Origin: Catenulispora sp. GP43
GTDB lineage: Bacteria > Actinomycetota > Actinomycetes > Streptomycetales > Catenulisporaceae
Length of the DNA stretch: 64,000 nucleotides
Direction: 5' to 3'
Assembly (NCBI RefSeq): GCF_041260665.1
Contig: NZ_JBGCCT010000011.1
Location: 1-64,000, forward strand
The notes under the pieces were generated by a model that saw only the letters and a program-made list of their open reading frames with translations, searched no databases and was not told the origin of the DNA. Positions 1-9,152 of this stretch are shown here, one piece after another. A program made the translations under genes and the position numbers. The first letter of the stretch is position 1. The number at the start of each line of letters is the position of its first letter.

Positions 1-176
1 GCGGAGAACCTGTGGTTGCTGCTGTTCGACTTCATCACGGGGTCCCTGGGTTTGTCCGTTGGGGGAAACCCCCCCCGCGCCCCCCCGCACCCACACCGGC
101 GGGGGCGCCGCGCCCACGCCCTCGATACTCTGGCCGCCACACTGTTCGGGCAGGTGAACCAGGGGGCTGGCAGGCG
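1..176. other. Upstream region of the first kinase gene, no gene assigned
   Basis: No reading frame here can be supported. The plus frame from base 1 could read as the tail of a membrane protein but has no stop before about 290, so it does not end as a gene should. A minus-strand start with GTG-ATG near 23-28 could open a gene leaving the window to the left, but only about 12 codons are visible. A C-run and G-rich stretch at 61-105 may belong to a terminator. Confidence 0.3.
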
Positions 177-2312
177 ATGGCGGAAGTGTTACTCGACGGC
201 CGGTACCGGCTGGTCCGGCTGCTCGGCCGAGGCGGCATGGGCGAGGTCTGGCAGGCCCACGACGCCCGCATCGGCCGCGAGGTCGCGGTGAAGATCGTGA
301 CCGCCGGCGGCCTGAGCGGCGAGGCGCTGGCCCGCTTCGACCGCGAGGCCCGCATCATCGGCGGCCTGTCCGGACCGTCCATCGTGACGGTGCACGACTA
401 CGGGCACGACGACTACGCCGGCGAGAACGTGCCCTACCTGGTCATGGAACTCGTCGCCGGCCGCACCATCGCCGACCGGGTCCGCACCGACGGCCCGGTG
501 GCCCCGCGGGCCGCGCTGGAGTGGGCGGTCCAGATCTGCGAGGCGCTGACCGTGGCCCACGCGGCGAACGTGGTGCACCGGGACATCAAGCCGAGCAATG
601 TGATGGTGAGCGACGCCGGCGTGGTGAAGGTCCTGGACTTCGGCATCGCCCGCTTCGTCGAGGGCGAGCAGACGCTGACCGACCTGACCGCGACCGGCAT
701 GGTCATCGGCAGCGCCGAGTACATGTCCCCGGAACAGGCGCAGGGCGGTCACCTCGACGCCCGCTCCGACCTGTACTCGCTGGGCTGCCTGCTCTACTTC
801 GCCCTGACCGGCCGCGGCCCGTTCGAGGCCGACACCCCGCTGAGTGTGGCGCTGCTCCATGTGTCGCGGACACCGGAGGCGCCGAGCCGTTATCGGCAGG
901 GCATTCCGGCCGCGGTGGACCAGTTGGTGCTGACGCTGTTGGCGAAGGATCCGCAGGACCGGCCGGGGGGCGCGCTGACGGTCGGACAGTGGATCAGGAA
1001 CCTGCTTTTGCGGGAGGAGGACCCGGCGACCGTCAAGCTCGCCAACGAGACGCCGGGCACCACAAAGCCGCTGCCGGAGTCGGAGCGGATCACCGCGCCG
1101 ATCGCGGCCGTCCCGCTGCCCGCGCCCACCCCGCAGATCGCGTTCACGCCGCCGCCCACGTCCCCGAAAGAGAACCACTCCCGCCGCTGGTTCCTCTCGG
1201 GCGCAGCCGCCGTCGCCGCGGGCGGTGCGGCCGTCGGCACCTGGCTGGCGATCGGCCACAGCTCGGGTACCTCCTCCGGTCACGGCGCCGCACCGAAGAC
1301 CGGTACCGGTGCCGGTGCGGGTACAGCCACCACGAGCTCGTCGGCGTTCGGCACCGAGAAATCCGCCGCCGCGCTCACCGATCCGACCCAGGTCGCCAGA
1401 CTGACCGGCCAGAAGGCTCCGGTGAACCACGTCGCCTTCAGCCCGGACAGCAAGATCCTCGTCGGCGCCGCGCAGGACAACACGGCCCGCCTGTACGACG
1501 TGTCCGATCCGACGCGGCCCTCATCGCTCGGCGTCTGCGCCCGCCACACCGCGATGGTCTTCGACACCGCGGTCAGCCCCGACGGCAGGACGCTGGCCAC
1601 CAGCTCGCACGACCAGTCCCTCGGGCTGTGGGACATCGGGGATCCGAGCTCGCCGCGCCTGCTGAACCAGGTGCGGCTCGGCGAGCAGCTGGCCGGGGTG
1701 CGGTTCAGCCCGGACGGCACGGTCGTGGCGGTCGGGACGTGGAGCGGCAAGGTCTTCCTGCTCGACGTGCGGCGGCCGACCGGGACGGTGCAGCAGTGGA
1801 CGCTCGCCGCGCACAGCGACATCGCTTACGGCGTGGCGTTCAGCCCGGACGGCAAGACCCTGGCGACGGGATCGTTCGACAAGACCGCCAAGCTGTGGGA
1901 CGTCCGCGACCCCGGCGCGGCGCGGCTGCTCGGCACCGCCGCCGGCCACACCGACCGGGTCTTCGACATCGCCTACCACCCGAACGGCGACCTGCTCGCC
2001 ACCGGATCGGGGGACCATTCGCTGATCCTGTTCGACGTGTCGAACCCCGCCGCCCCCACGATCCTGACCCGCGTCGCCGAACCCGACGAGGCGACCGGGG
2101 TGGCGTTCAGCCCGGACGGCCGGATGGTCGCCAACGGCGGCGGCGCGAGCACGGTGGTCCGGCTGTACGACCTCGCCACCCCGGCCGCGCCGCGAGCCCT
2201 GCCCCCGCTCACCGGCCACACCGGCTACGCCCTCGGCGTCGCCTTCAGCCCGGACGGCAGACTCCTGGCATCCGCCGATCAGGACAACAGCATCCTGGTA
2301 TGGCGCTTCTGA
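177..2312 (+). CDS. Membrane Ser/Thr protein kinase with C-terminal seven-bladed WD40 propeller
   Basis: A 711-residue bacterial Hanks-type kinase. Residues 10-270 hold the kinase domain, with glycine loop GRGGMGEV (17-24), ATP-binding Lys39 in VAVK, catalytic HRD (134-136) followed by IKPSN, and DFG at 154-156, so it should be active. A Pro-rich linker leads to a single membrane segment near 336-355, preceded by two arginines. Residues from about 405 carry seven repeats of the form GVAFSPDGK-LATGS-D-LWDV, enough for one complete WD40 propeller, presumably outside the cell as a sensor or scaffold. The start at 177 is preferred over an upstream GTG at 12 because the kinase fold begins right after it and a GGGGG-rich ribosome site precedes it. 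The phosphorylated substrate is unknown. Confidence 0.9.
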   Translation: MAEVLLDGRYRLVRLLGRGGMGEVWQAHDARIGREVAVKIVTAGGLSGEALARFDREARIIGGLSGPSIVTVHDYGHDDYAGENVPYLVMELVAGRTIADRVRTDGPVAPRAALEWAVQICEALTVAHAANVVHRDIKPSNVMVSDAGVVKVLDFGIARFVEGEQTLTDLTATGMVIGSAEYMSPEQAQGGHLDARSDLYSLGCLLYFALTGRGPFEADTPLSVALLHVSRTPEAPSRYRQGIPAAVDQLVLTLLAKDPQDRPGGALTVGQWIRNLLLREEDPATVKLANETPGTTKPLPESERITAPIAAVPLPAPTPQIAFTPPPTSPKENHSRRWFLSGAAAVAAGGAAVGTWLAIGHSSGTSSGHGAAPKTGTGAGAGTATTSSSAFGTEKSAAALTDPTQVARLTGQKAPVNHVAFSPDSKILVGAAQDNTARLYDVSDPTRPSSLGVCARHTAMVFDTAVSPDGRTLATSSHDQSLGLWDIGDPSSPRLLNQVRLGEQLAGVRFSPDGTVVAVGTWSGKVFLLDVRRPTGTVQQWTLAAHSDIAYGVAFSPDGKTLATGSFDKTAKLWDVRDPGAARLLGTAAGHTDRVFDIAYHPNGDLLATGSGDHSLILFDVSNPAAPTILTRVAEPDEATGVAFSPDGRMVANGGGASTVVRLYDLATPAAPRALPPLTGHTGYALGVAFSPDGRLLASADQDNSILVWRF

Positions 2313-2402
2313 AGCGCCTGTCCCCCATTCACACCGGAACAGGCAACCTGTCCGGGCGACTCGACGTCTAATGGCCGTAGTCACCCGGAAAGGTTGGGTT
2401 CC

Positions 2403-3137
2403 ATGAACCGTATTTCCGTTCTGTTCGCAGCGGGGGCGCTCGGAGCCGCCGCCCTGACAGCAGGATGCTCGGGCAGCACCGCCAAGAGCGCGGGCGCCGC
2501 CGGCGCATCGACGCCGGGCACCCCGAGCTCGGTGGCGAGCACATCCTCGCCGGCCTCGGGCCAGAACCCCGACGCCGGCACCGGATCGACATCCGCCTCG
2601 TCACCGGCCGCCGGCACCAGCTCGTCCCCGAACCCCGGCACCACTTCCTCGGCGCCCCCCTCGGCCCCCACCCACGCCGCCGGCACGGCCTGCACCACGA
2701 CCGAGATGCCCTCGGGCACCTGGCGCACCGTCCCGGACAGCCAGGGCGCGGGCCACGTCGCCGCCGACATCGCCTTCCAGAACACCTCCAGCCACACCTG
2801 CACGGTCGCGGGCTTCCCCGGCATCTCCCTGCTCGCCTCCAACGACCACTCGCTCCCGACGAACGTCCTGAAGGACAACTCGGTCGCCGTCACCACCATC
2901 AGCGTGGCCCCCGGAGCCTGGGTCCACGCCGAGATGCGCTACTCGCCGAACATCCCCGGCCCGGGCGAGCCGCAGAACGGGCAGTGCGAGCCGATGACGG
3001 TGCACGCGGTGGCGCAGCTGCCGGGGGACTCGGCGTGGTCACGCGTCACGCTGGACAACCCGACGACGGTGTGCGAGAAGGGCGAGTTGCAGGTGAAGCC
3101 CTTTGTGAGCGGGCAGTCGAGTCCTGACGGGGGCTGA
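2403..3137 (+). CDS. DUF4232 lipoprotein
   Basis: A 244-residue secreted lipoprotein. The N-terminus has a lipobox, LTAGC, with the acylated cysteine at about residue 22. A Ser/Thr/Pro/Gly-rich linker of roughly 70 residues follows, then a DUF4232 domain starting near CTTTEMPSGTW with paired cysteines (SSHTCTVAGFPG and VCEKGEL). DUF4232 proteins are common on actinomycete surfaces and their function is unknown. ATG at 2403 is chosen because GGAAAGG lies 9 bases upstream; an in-frame TTG at 2394 is less likely. It lies 90 bp after the WD40 kinase on the same strand and could be co-transcribed with it. Confidence 0.85.
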   Translation: MNRISVLFAAGALGAAALTAGCSGSTAKSAGAAGASTPGTPSSVASTSSPASGQNPDAGTGSTSASSPAAGTSSSPNPGTTSSAPPSAPTHAAGTACTTTEMPSGTWRTVPDSQGAGHVAADIAFQNTSSHTCTVAGFPGISLLASNDHSLPTNVLKDNSVAVTTISVAPGAWVHAEMRYSPNIPGPGEPQNGQCEPMTVHAVAQLPGDSAWSRVTLDNPTTVCEKGELQVKPFVSGQSSPDGG

Positions 3138-3190
3138 GGGGCCGACCTGAGGTAGCCACACCGCCGAAAACACTGAGCAGACAACGAAAA

Positions 3191-3223
3191 CGGCCGCTGC
3201 CGGGATCACTCCCGCAGCGGCCG
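3191..3223 (-). terminator. Hairpin terminator after typA
   Basis: Perfect 10-bp inverted repeat (CGGCCGCTGC at 3191-3200, complement at 3214-3223) around a 13-nt loop that can extend the stem. On the minus strand it is followed by TTTT, so it terminates typA. Because the region is convergent it may also stop the lipoprotein transcript. Confidence 0.75.
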
Positions 3224-3230
3224 TCCGCGT

Positions 3231-3290
3231 CAGATCAGCCCTGATCAGCCCTGATCAGCCCTGATCAGCCCTGATCAGCTCCGATCAGCC
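3231..3290. repeat. Six tandem copies of a 10-bp TGATCA repeat in the typA 3' UTR
   Basis: The unit CTGATCAGCC is repeated head to tail six times with small changes in the first, fifth and sixth copies. Every copy has the palindrome GATCAG/TGATCA at its centre. It lies between the typA stop codon and its terminator hairpin, so it would be transcribed as 3' UTR. Confidence 0.9.
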
Positions 3291-3299
3291 AAGCTCAGC

Positions 3300-5198
3300 T
3301 CAGCCCTGCTTCGCCTTCGCCGCGTTCCCGCGCGAGCGCCCACGCACCTGCGCGTTCAGCTCCACCTTGCGGATCCGCACGGTGTCCGGGGTGACCTCGA
3401 CGCACTCGTCCTCGCGGATGAACTCCAGCGCCTGCTCCAGCGACAGCTGGCGCGGCGGGATCAGCGTCTCGGTGACGTCGGACGTCGACGAGCGCATGTT
3501 CGTGAGCTTCTTCTCCTTGGTGATGTTCACGTCCATGTCGTCGGAGCGCGAGTTCTCACCGATGATCATGCCTTCGTAGACCTCGGTGGTGGGCTGCACG
3601 AACATCGTGCCGCGCTCCTGGAGGTTCATCATCGCGAACGGGGTCGCGGCGCCCGCGCGGTCGGCCACCAGGGAGCCGGAGGTGCGGGTGCGCAGCTCGC
3701 CGTACCAGGGCTCGTAGCCCTCGAACACCGCGTGCGCGATGCCGGTGCCGCGGGTCAGGGTCAGGAACTCGGTGCGGAAGCCGATCAGGCCGCGGGAGGG
3801 GACCACGAACTCCATGCGGACCCAGCCGGTGCCGTGGTTCGTCATGGTCTCCATGCGGCCCTTGCGGTTGCCCTGGATCAGCTGGGTCACCGCGCCCAGG
3901 AACTCCTCGGGGCAGTCGATGGTCAGGCGCTCGACCGGCTCGTTCAGCTTGCCGTCGATGTTCTTGGTGACCACCTGCGGCTTGCCGACGGTGAGCTCGA
4001 AGCCCTCCCGGCGCATGGTCTCCACCAGGATGGCCAGCGCCAGCTCGCCGCGGCCCTGCACCTCCCAGGCGTCGGGGCGCTCGGTGGGCAGCACGCGCAG
4101 CGAGACGTTGCCGACCAGTTCGCGGTCCAGGCGGTCCTTCACCAGGCGCGCGGTGATCTTGGTGCCCTTGGTCGGGCCGCGGCCCACCAGCGGGGAGGTG
4201 TTGGTGCCGATGGTCATCGAGATCGCCGGCTCGTCGACGGTGATCAGCGGCAGCGGACGCGGGTCCTCCGGGTCGGCCAGGGTGTCGCCGATCATGATCT
4301 CCGGGATGCCGGCGATGGCGATGATGTCGCCGGGGCCGGCGGACTCGGCCGGCTTGCGCTCCAGCGCCTCGGTCATCAGCAGCTCGGTGATCTTGACCCG
4401 CTCGATCGTGCCGTCGTGGCGGCACCAGGCCACCTGCTGGCCCTTGCGGATCTCGCCCTGGTGCACCCGGCACAGCGCGATGCGGCCCAGGAAGTTGGAG
4501 GCGTCCAGGTTGGTGACGTGCGCCTGCAGCGGCGCGCCCTCGGTGAAGGAGGGGGCCGGGATGGTCTCCAGGATGGTCTTGAACAGCGGCAGCAGGTTCT
4601 CCGAGTCCAGCTCCCCGCCCTGGCCGTTGCCGGACGAGCCGGGCACCGGCTTGGTCAGCGTGGCCTTGCCGTCGCGGGCGATGGCGTAGACGATCGGGAA
4701 CTCGATCTGCTCCTCGGTGGCGTCCAGGTCCATGAACAGCTCGTAGGTCTCGTCGATGACCTCGTCGACCCGGGAGTCCGGGCGGTCCACCTTGTTGATC
4801 AGCAGGATCACCGGCATCTTCGCGGCCAGCGCCTTGCGCAGCACGAAGCGGGTCTGCGGCAGCGGGCCCTCGGAGGCGTCGACCAGCAGCACGACGCCGT
4901 CCACCATGGACAGGCCGCGCTCCACCTCGCCGCCGAAGTCGGCGTGCCCGGGGGTGTCGATGATGTTGATCACCACGTCCTCGCCATCGGGACCGCGGTA
5001 GTGCACCGCGGTGTTCTTGGCGAGGATGGTGATCCCCTTTTCGCGCTCCAGGTCGTTGGAGTCCATGGCGCGCTCGTCGACGTGCTGGTGTTCGCCGAAC
5101 GCGCCGGACTGCCACAGCATCGCGTCGACCAGCGTCGTCTTTCCGTGGTCGACGTGCGCGACGATCGCCACGTTCCTGATGTTGTCGCGTGTGGGCAT
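3300..5198 (-). CDS. typA: Ribosome-associated translational GTPase TypA/BipA
   Basis: A 632-residue translation GTPase of full family length. The N-terminal G domain shows G1 AHVDHGKTT (15-23), the DTPGHADF G3 region and NKVD G4. EF-G-like domains follow, then the TypA-specific C-terminal domain with signature [12 protein letters not shown]. TypA binds the 70S ribosome and helps 50S maturation and stress adaptation. The ATG at 5198 has AGGAG 9 bases upstream. The gene stands alone, ending in the repeat and hairpin just described. Confidence 0.97.
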   Translation of the reverse strand: MPTRDNIRNVAIVAHVDHGKTTLVDAMLWQSGAFGEHQHVDERAMDSNDLEREKGITILAKNTAVHYRGPDGEDVVINIIDTPGHADFGGEVERGLSMVDGVVLLVDASEGPLPQTRFVLRKALAAKMPVILLINKVDRPDSRVDEVIDETYELFMDLDATEEQIEFPIVYAIARDGKATLTKPVPGSSGNGQGGELDSENLLPLFKTILETIPAPSFTEGAPLQAHVTNLDASNFLGRIALCRVHQGEIRKGQQVAWCRHDGTIERVKITELLMTEALERKPAESAGPGDIIAIAGIPEIMIGDTLADPEDPRPLPLITVDEPAISMTIGTNTSPLVGRGPTKGTKITARLVKDRLDRELVGNVSLRVLPTERPDAWEVQGRGELALAILVETMRREGFELTVGKPQVVTKNIDGKLNEPVERLTIDCPEEFLGAVTQLIQGNRKGRMETMTNHGTGWVRMEFVVPSRGLIGFRTEFLTLTRGTGIAHAVFEGYEPWYGELRTRTSGSLVADRAGAATPFAMMNLQERGTMFVQPTTEVYEGMIIGENSRSDDMDVNITKEKKLTNMRSSTSDVTETLIPPRQLSLEQALEFIREDECVEVTPDTVRIRKVELNAQVRGRSRGNAAKAKQG

Positions 5199-5363
5199 GC
5201 CTGAGCGCTCCTTGGCAGAAGGGGATACCTACCCATCGTACGGGGTCCGGAATCCCCCCGCTTACCGTCAGTGCCCAGCCGCACGGCGTGAGGGTTAACT
5301 CCGGGCTACGCCATGGCGGCGGACACCGGGAGTGATATGGCGACCGTCACATCGTCGGGCCGG

Positions 5364-7991
5364 TCACCCGTTGGCGGCGATCATGACCAGCGCCCGGCCG
5401 TCGGCCACGACCACCCCGCCGGGCACGGCCGTCCACACCGGGTCCACCCCCGGGACGAACCCCGCGACCGTGTACTTCCAGCGGGTCCGCCCGCCGGCCA
5501 GGTCCACGGACCACCAGCTGCCCTGGTCGTCGCAGACGTACACGTTGCCGTCCGCGAGCTGCGGCGCACCGGCGTCGGAGGCGATGGTGAAGGAACCGGG
5601 ACCCTGCGAGTGCCACAGCACGTTGCCGGACTTCGCGTCGACGGCGTAGACACCGTGGCGGGACAAGGCGACGACGGAGTTCGCGTCGGGCGAACGGGCG
5701 ATCAGCGAGAGCGAACCGGTGTCCCCGGCCGGCTCCGGCAGCACCGTGCTCCACGTGGGCTGACCGCTCGCCACGGACCCGCCGACCAGGGTGTCGCCGT
5801 TCGGCGCCCCGGTGAACAGGAGCACGTACTGGTCGCCGACGTACGCGGCCTTGCTGAGCGACACCTGGCTGTAGTCCGCCGCGGTCTTCAGCGGATGGGT
5901 CCACACCTGTTGACCGGCGCTGTTCCAGGCCATGTAGGTCCCGGAGGTGTTCGGGGCCGAGGCACCGGCGGTCAGGACCTGGGTGCCGTCGGCCGGCACC
6001 GCGAGCGTGGCGAACTCCACACCGCTCTTCTGCCAGACGGGCCTACCGGAGGCGGCGTCCAGGGCCCAGAGGAAGGGGTCGGGCCCGGCCAGCCCGACCA
6101 CGAACACCATGCCGTTCAGCGCGCCGCCGATCCGCACGCCTGCCGAACCCTGAGGTATCGGCGTCCGCCACCGCTGCGCACCGGTCTCGACGTCCAGCGC
6201 GAGCACGTCGCCGCCGGCCGCGCCGGCGTCGGACGCGACGATCAGACAGACGACACCGCCGACGACCACGCCGTTGCCAGACCCCGGGACGCCGGCGGCC
6301 CGCACCGGTCCCCACTTCGCATTGGAGCCGAGGTCGTAGCCGGAGACCCCGTTCGCGGCAGCCACGACGAGCACGCCGCCGCCGGCGGCCAGCGACGTGA
6401 CCGTGCCGACATCGGGCAGCTGCCAGAAGGGCGCCGCGTCGGGTCCCTGCAGGGTGCCGGCCGCGCCTACCGGCGGCGAGAGCGGGCCGCCCGGCGGAAG
6501 CGGACGCCGCCCGGCGGACGACGCGGTGTCGGAGGCGCTGGGGGGCGCCATGCCCGGCTCGGGGGCGGAGGACTTGGTGACGGACGGCACGGCGCCTACG
6601 GAACCCGCAGAAGGCTGCGCGTCGGCGGCGGTCGTGGTGCCGGAGCTGCCGCCGAGCCCGAGGGCCACAGCGGTGCCGCCGCCCACGACGACGGCCGCGC
6701 CGCCGAGGGCGAGCAGAAGGTTGCGGCGGCTGGGGGCGGGATTGCCGGCCGGCTGCTGCGGGCCGGTAGGGGCCGCGCCGTAACCGGAGGGCGCTGGGCC
6801 GAAGTCGGGTATCTGGCCGCCGGGTGCGGACGCTGGTGCGGGTGCGAAGGCCGCGCCTCCATCAGCCTGCTGCGGTATCGCGGGCATCGGGCCAGTCGCC
6901 GGACCACCGGGTGCGGGCCCGAACGCCGCGCTCCCATCAGCCTGCTGCGGCACCGCCGCCATCGAACCGGTCGCGGCCGCCGCGAAACCCGGCGCCTGGC
7001 CACCGGCCACCGGCGCGACCGGCACAACCGGCACAACCGGAGCCACCACGATCGTCGCGTTGGCGTCCTCCCCCGCCGCCGCCCCGCCCCCGCCGCCGCC
7101 GAACCCCTCCGCGACCGCCGCCCGCACATCCGCGGCCACCGCCGCCGGCAGCCATCCGCTCCCCAGCGGAATCGGCGCCCGCCGCCGCACGTACTCCAGC
7201 ACCTGCTGCGGCTGCGCGCGGCTGTTCGCGTCCTTCTGGAAGCACCCGCGGATCAGCTCCGACAGCGCCGCCGGCAGCTTGCCCAGCACCGGCGAGGACT
7301 TCGCGACCCGCTTCTTCACCTCCTCGGCCCGCCCCTCGCCGAACGGCGCGCGGCCGGTCGTGGCGAAGAACAGCGTCGAGCCCAGCGCGAACATGTCCGC
7401 CGACGGGGTCACCGTCCGGCCCAGTGCCTGCTCCGGCGCCAGGAAGCCGGCCATGCCGATCTCGGCCGCGCCGTCGAACGCGCGCGCCAGCGCGAAGTCC
7501 ACGACGCGCGGCCCCTCGGGCGTCAGCAGCACCGTGCCGGGGCGCAGGTCGCCGTGCATCACGCCGGCGGCGTGCAGGGCCGCGAGCGCCTCGGCCAGGC
7601 CCGCGGCCAGGGTCAGCAGCGCCGGCTCGGGCAGCGGCCCGTGGTCGGCCACCGCCTTGGCCAGCGCGACCCCCGCGACGTACTCCGACGCCAGCCACGG
7701 CGCCGGCGACTCCAGGTCCGCCGCCAGCACCGGCGCGACGTACGGCCCCGCGACCGTGCGCGCCGCCGCGATGTCGGCCGCGAGCCGGGCCTTGACGGTC
7801 TGGTCGGCCAGCAGATCAGGACGCAGCGTCCGGACCGCGACGGCCCGGCCGTCGTCCGAGCGCGCCCCGTACAGCGGACCGAGCTCACCGACGCCGAGCC
7901 GGCCGATCGTCGTGTAGGGGCCGACCCTGCGCGGGTCCCCCTCGATCAACGGCCCCATCACCGATCCGGGCGCCCCGGGCGCTCCGACCAT
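5364..7991 (-). CDS. Divergent (possibly inactive) protein kinase with extracellular PQQ-like propeller
   Basis: An 875-residue fusion. Residues 26-290 follow the Ser/Thr kinase fold and keep the glycine loop (G33, G35, G38), the catalytic Asp148 and Asp165. However, the ATP-anchoring Lys is Arg54 (VAVRTL), HRD is HGD, the catalytic-loop Lys is Arg150, and DFG is DFA. This pattern suggests a pseudokinase or a weak kinase. A Pro/Ala/Gly linker and a membrane helix (LALGGAAVVVGGGTAVALGL) lead to repeats such as VLALDVETGAQRWRTP and VYAVDAKSGNVLWHS, typical of an eight-bladed PQQ-type propeller. ATG at 7991 is chosen over 8084 because AAGGAG sits 8 bases upstream. Confidence 0.88.
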   Translation of the reverse strand: MVGAPGAPGSVMGPLIEGDPRRVGPYTTIGRLGVGELGPLYGARSDDGRAVAVRTLRPDLLADQTVKARLAADIAAARTVAGPYVAPVLAADLESPAPWLASEYVAGVALAKAVADHGPLPEPALLTLAAGLAEALAALHAAGVMHGDLRPGTVLLTPEGPRVVDFALARAFDGAAEIGMAGFLAPEQALGRTVTPSADMFALGSTLFFATTGRAPFGEGRAEEVKKRVAKSSPVLGKLPAALSELIRGCFQKDANSRAQPQQVLEYVRRRAPIPLGSGWLPAAVAADVRAAVAEGFGGGGGGAAAGEDANATIVVAPVVPVVPVAPVAGGQAPGFAAAATGSMAAVPQQADGSAAFGPAPGGPATGPMPAIPQQADGGAAFAPAPASAPGGQIPDFGPAPSGYGAAPTGPQQPAGNPAPSRRNLLLALGGAAVVVGGGTAVALGLGGSSGTTTAADAQPSAGSVGAVPSVTKSSAPEPGMAPPSASDTASSAGRRPLPPGGPLSPPVGAAGTLQGPDAAPFWQLPDVGTVTSLAAGGGVLVVAAANGVSGYDLGSNAKWGPVRAAGVPGSGNGVVVGGVVCLIVASDAGAAGGDVLALDVETGAQRWRTPIPQGSAGVRIGGALNGMVFVVGLAGPDPFLWALDAASGRPVWQKSGVEFATLAVPADGTQVLTAGASAPNTSGTYMAWNSAGQQVWTHPLKTAADYSQVSLSKAAYVGDQYVLLFTGAPNGDTLVGGSVASGQPTWSTVLPEPAGDTGSLSLIARSPDANSVVALSRHGVYAVDAKSGNVLWHSQGPGSFTIASDAGAPQLADGNVYVCDDQGSWWSVDLAGGRTRWKYTVAGFVPGVDPVWTAVPGGVVVADGRALVMIAANG

Positions 7992-8310
7992 CGCGACCAC
8001 TCCTTGATCACGGCCGCTTCGCGCGCGCCGTTTCCCGTTTCCCCGTCGCGCCGTCGGCGCGTTGAGCGTCGTGCCGAGGAGCATGATGCCAAACCCTTGT
8101 CGGTCCCCCCGCCGTCCGGGCCCTGATCAGCGGTCGGTAGGATGTGACGTAGATCACGTTTCCACTACTCCGGGTGACGCGTTCTATGGAATCTGACGCG
8201 ATGTCCATTAGAGTTCGCGCAGCTCCTCAGAGCCCTGCCTAATCCGAAGCGACACGCCCAAGTGCAAGACATCAGTGTAAGAACATTGCCCGTCTGGGAG
8301 ACACAAGTCG
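7992..8310. promoter_or_regulatory. Divergent control region between the PQQ kinase and sdhCAB
   Basis: No gene is seen in these 319 bases. The region must carry promoters for both flanking units. A CRP-like palindrome lies at 8143-8158, and GGGAG precedes the sdhC start. Confidence 0.6.
8143..8158. promoter_or_regulatory. Candidate CRP-family operator upstream of sdhCAB
   Basis: TGTGACGTAGATCACG matches TGTGA-N6-TCACA at 9 of 10 half-site bases. It lies about 150 bp upstream of the sdhC start. One mismatch is tolerated here and such matches arise by chance about twice in 64 kb, so only its position makes it interesting. Confidence 0.4.
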
Positions 8311-9135
8311 ATGGCGACTGACACCATCGCGCCCGGCCCCGAGGCACCCGCCCCGCTGAGCCCGGCGCGCGCACAGATCGAACAGAAGACGCTGCGCACA
8401 GACAGGTGGTGGCTCAGTCCGCTCCTGACGATGCTCGTGCTAGTCGCCTTCATCTTCTACGCGACGTTCCGCGCGTTCCAGAACGCCGACTACTACGCGG
8501 ACGGCCTGATCTCGCCGTTCTACAGCCCGTGCATCTCCACCAACTGTGTGCCGGACTCGCCCCTGGGCGGCTTCACGTTCATCGGCTCGTGGTGGAAGCT
8601 CTCGCCGGCGCTGCTCATCCTGATCTTCCCGCTGGGATTCCGGATGACCTGCTACTACTACCGCAAGGCCTACTACCGGGCCTTCTGGCAGTCGCCGCCG
8701 GCCTGCGCCGTCGCCGAGCCGCACGGCAAGTACACCGGCGAGGGCCGCTTCCCGCTGATCCTGAACAACGCGCACCGGTACTTCTTCTACGCGGGTCTGA
8801 TCTTCAACGTCATCCTCACCTGGGACGCGATCCTGGCCTTCCGCAACGCCGACGGCGCCTGGGGCCACATGAGCCTGGGCACGCTGGTGCTGCTGGCCAA
8901 CGCCAGCCTGCTGTGGCTGTACTCGGCGTCGTGCCACTCCTGCCGCCACATCATGGGCGGCAAGCTCAAGCACTTCTCCAAGCACCCCCTGCGCTACAAG
9001 GGGTGGACGCTGGTGTCGAAGCTGAACCACAGGCACATGCTCTTCGCGTGGATTTCGCTGTTCGGCGTGGCGCTGACGGACGCTTATGTCGCCCTGGTGG
9101 CCAACGGCACGTTCAGCAACCCGACGTTCTTCTAA
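8311..9135 (+). CDS. sdhC: Succinate dehydrogenase membrane-anchor subunit (Sdh1 type)
   Basis: A 274-residue membrane protein with about five hydrophobic segments, including SPLLTMLVLVAFIFYATF, LSPALLILIFPLGF and LGTLVLLANASLLWLYSAS. Histidines inside or next to the helices (for example HRYFFYAGL) could ligate haem. Its length matches the single long cytochrome-b anchor that, in actinobacterial Sdh1 enzymes, replaces separate SdhC and SdhD. It anchors the flavoprotein and Fe-S subunits and passes electrons from succinate to menaquinone. It is first in a three-gene operon, 17 bp before sdhA. Confidence 0.88.
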   Translation: MATDTIAPGPEAPAPLSPARAQIEQKTLRTDRWWLSPLLTMLVLVAFIFYATFRAFQNADYYADGLISPFYSPCISTNCVPDSPLGGFTFIGSWWKLSPALLILIFPLGFRMTCYYYRKAYYRAFWQSPPACAVAEPHGKYTGEGRFPLILNNAHRYFFYAGLIFNVILTWDAILAFRNADGAWGHMSLGTLVLLANASLLWLYSASCHSCRHIMGGKLKHFSKHPLRYKGWTLVSKLNHRHMLFAWISLFGVALTDAYVALVANGTFSNPTFF

Positions 9136-9152
9136 AGGATCAGTGCGCAATC

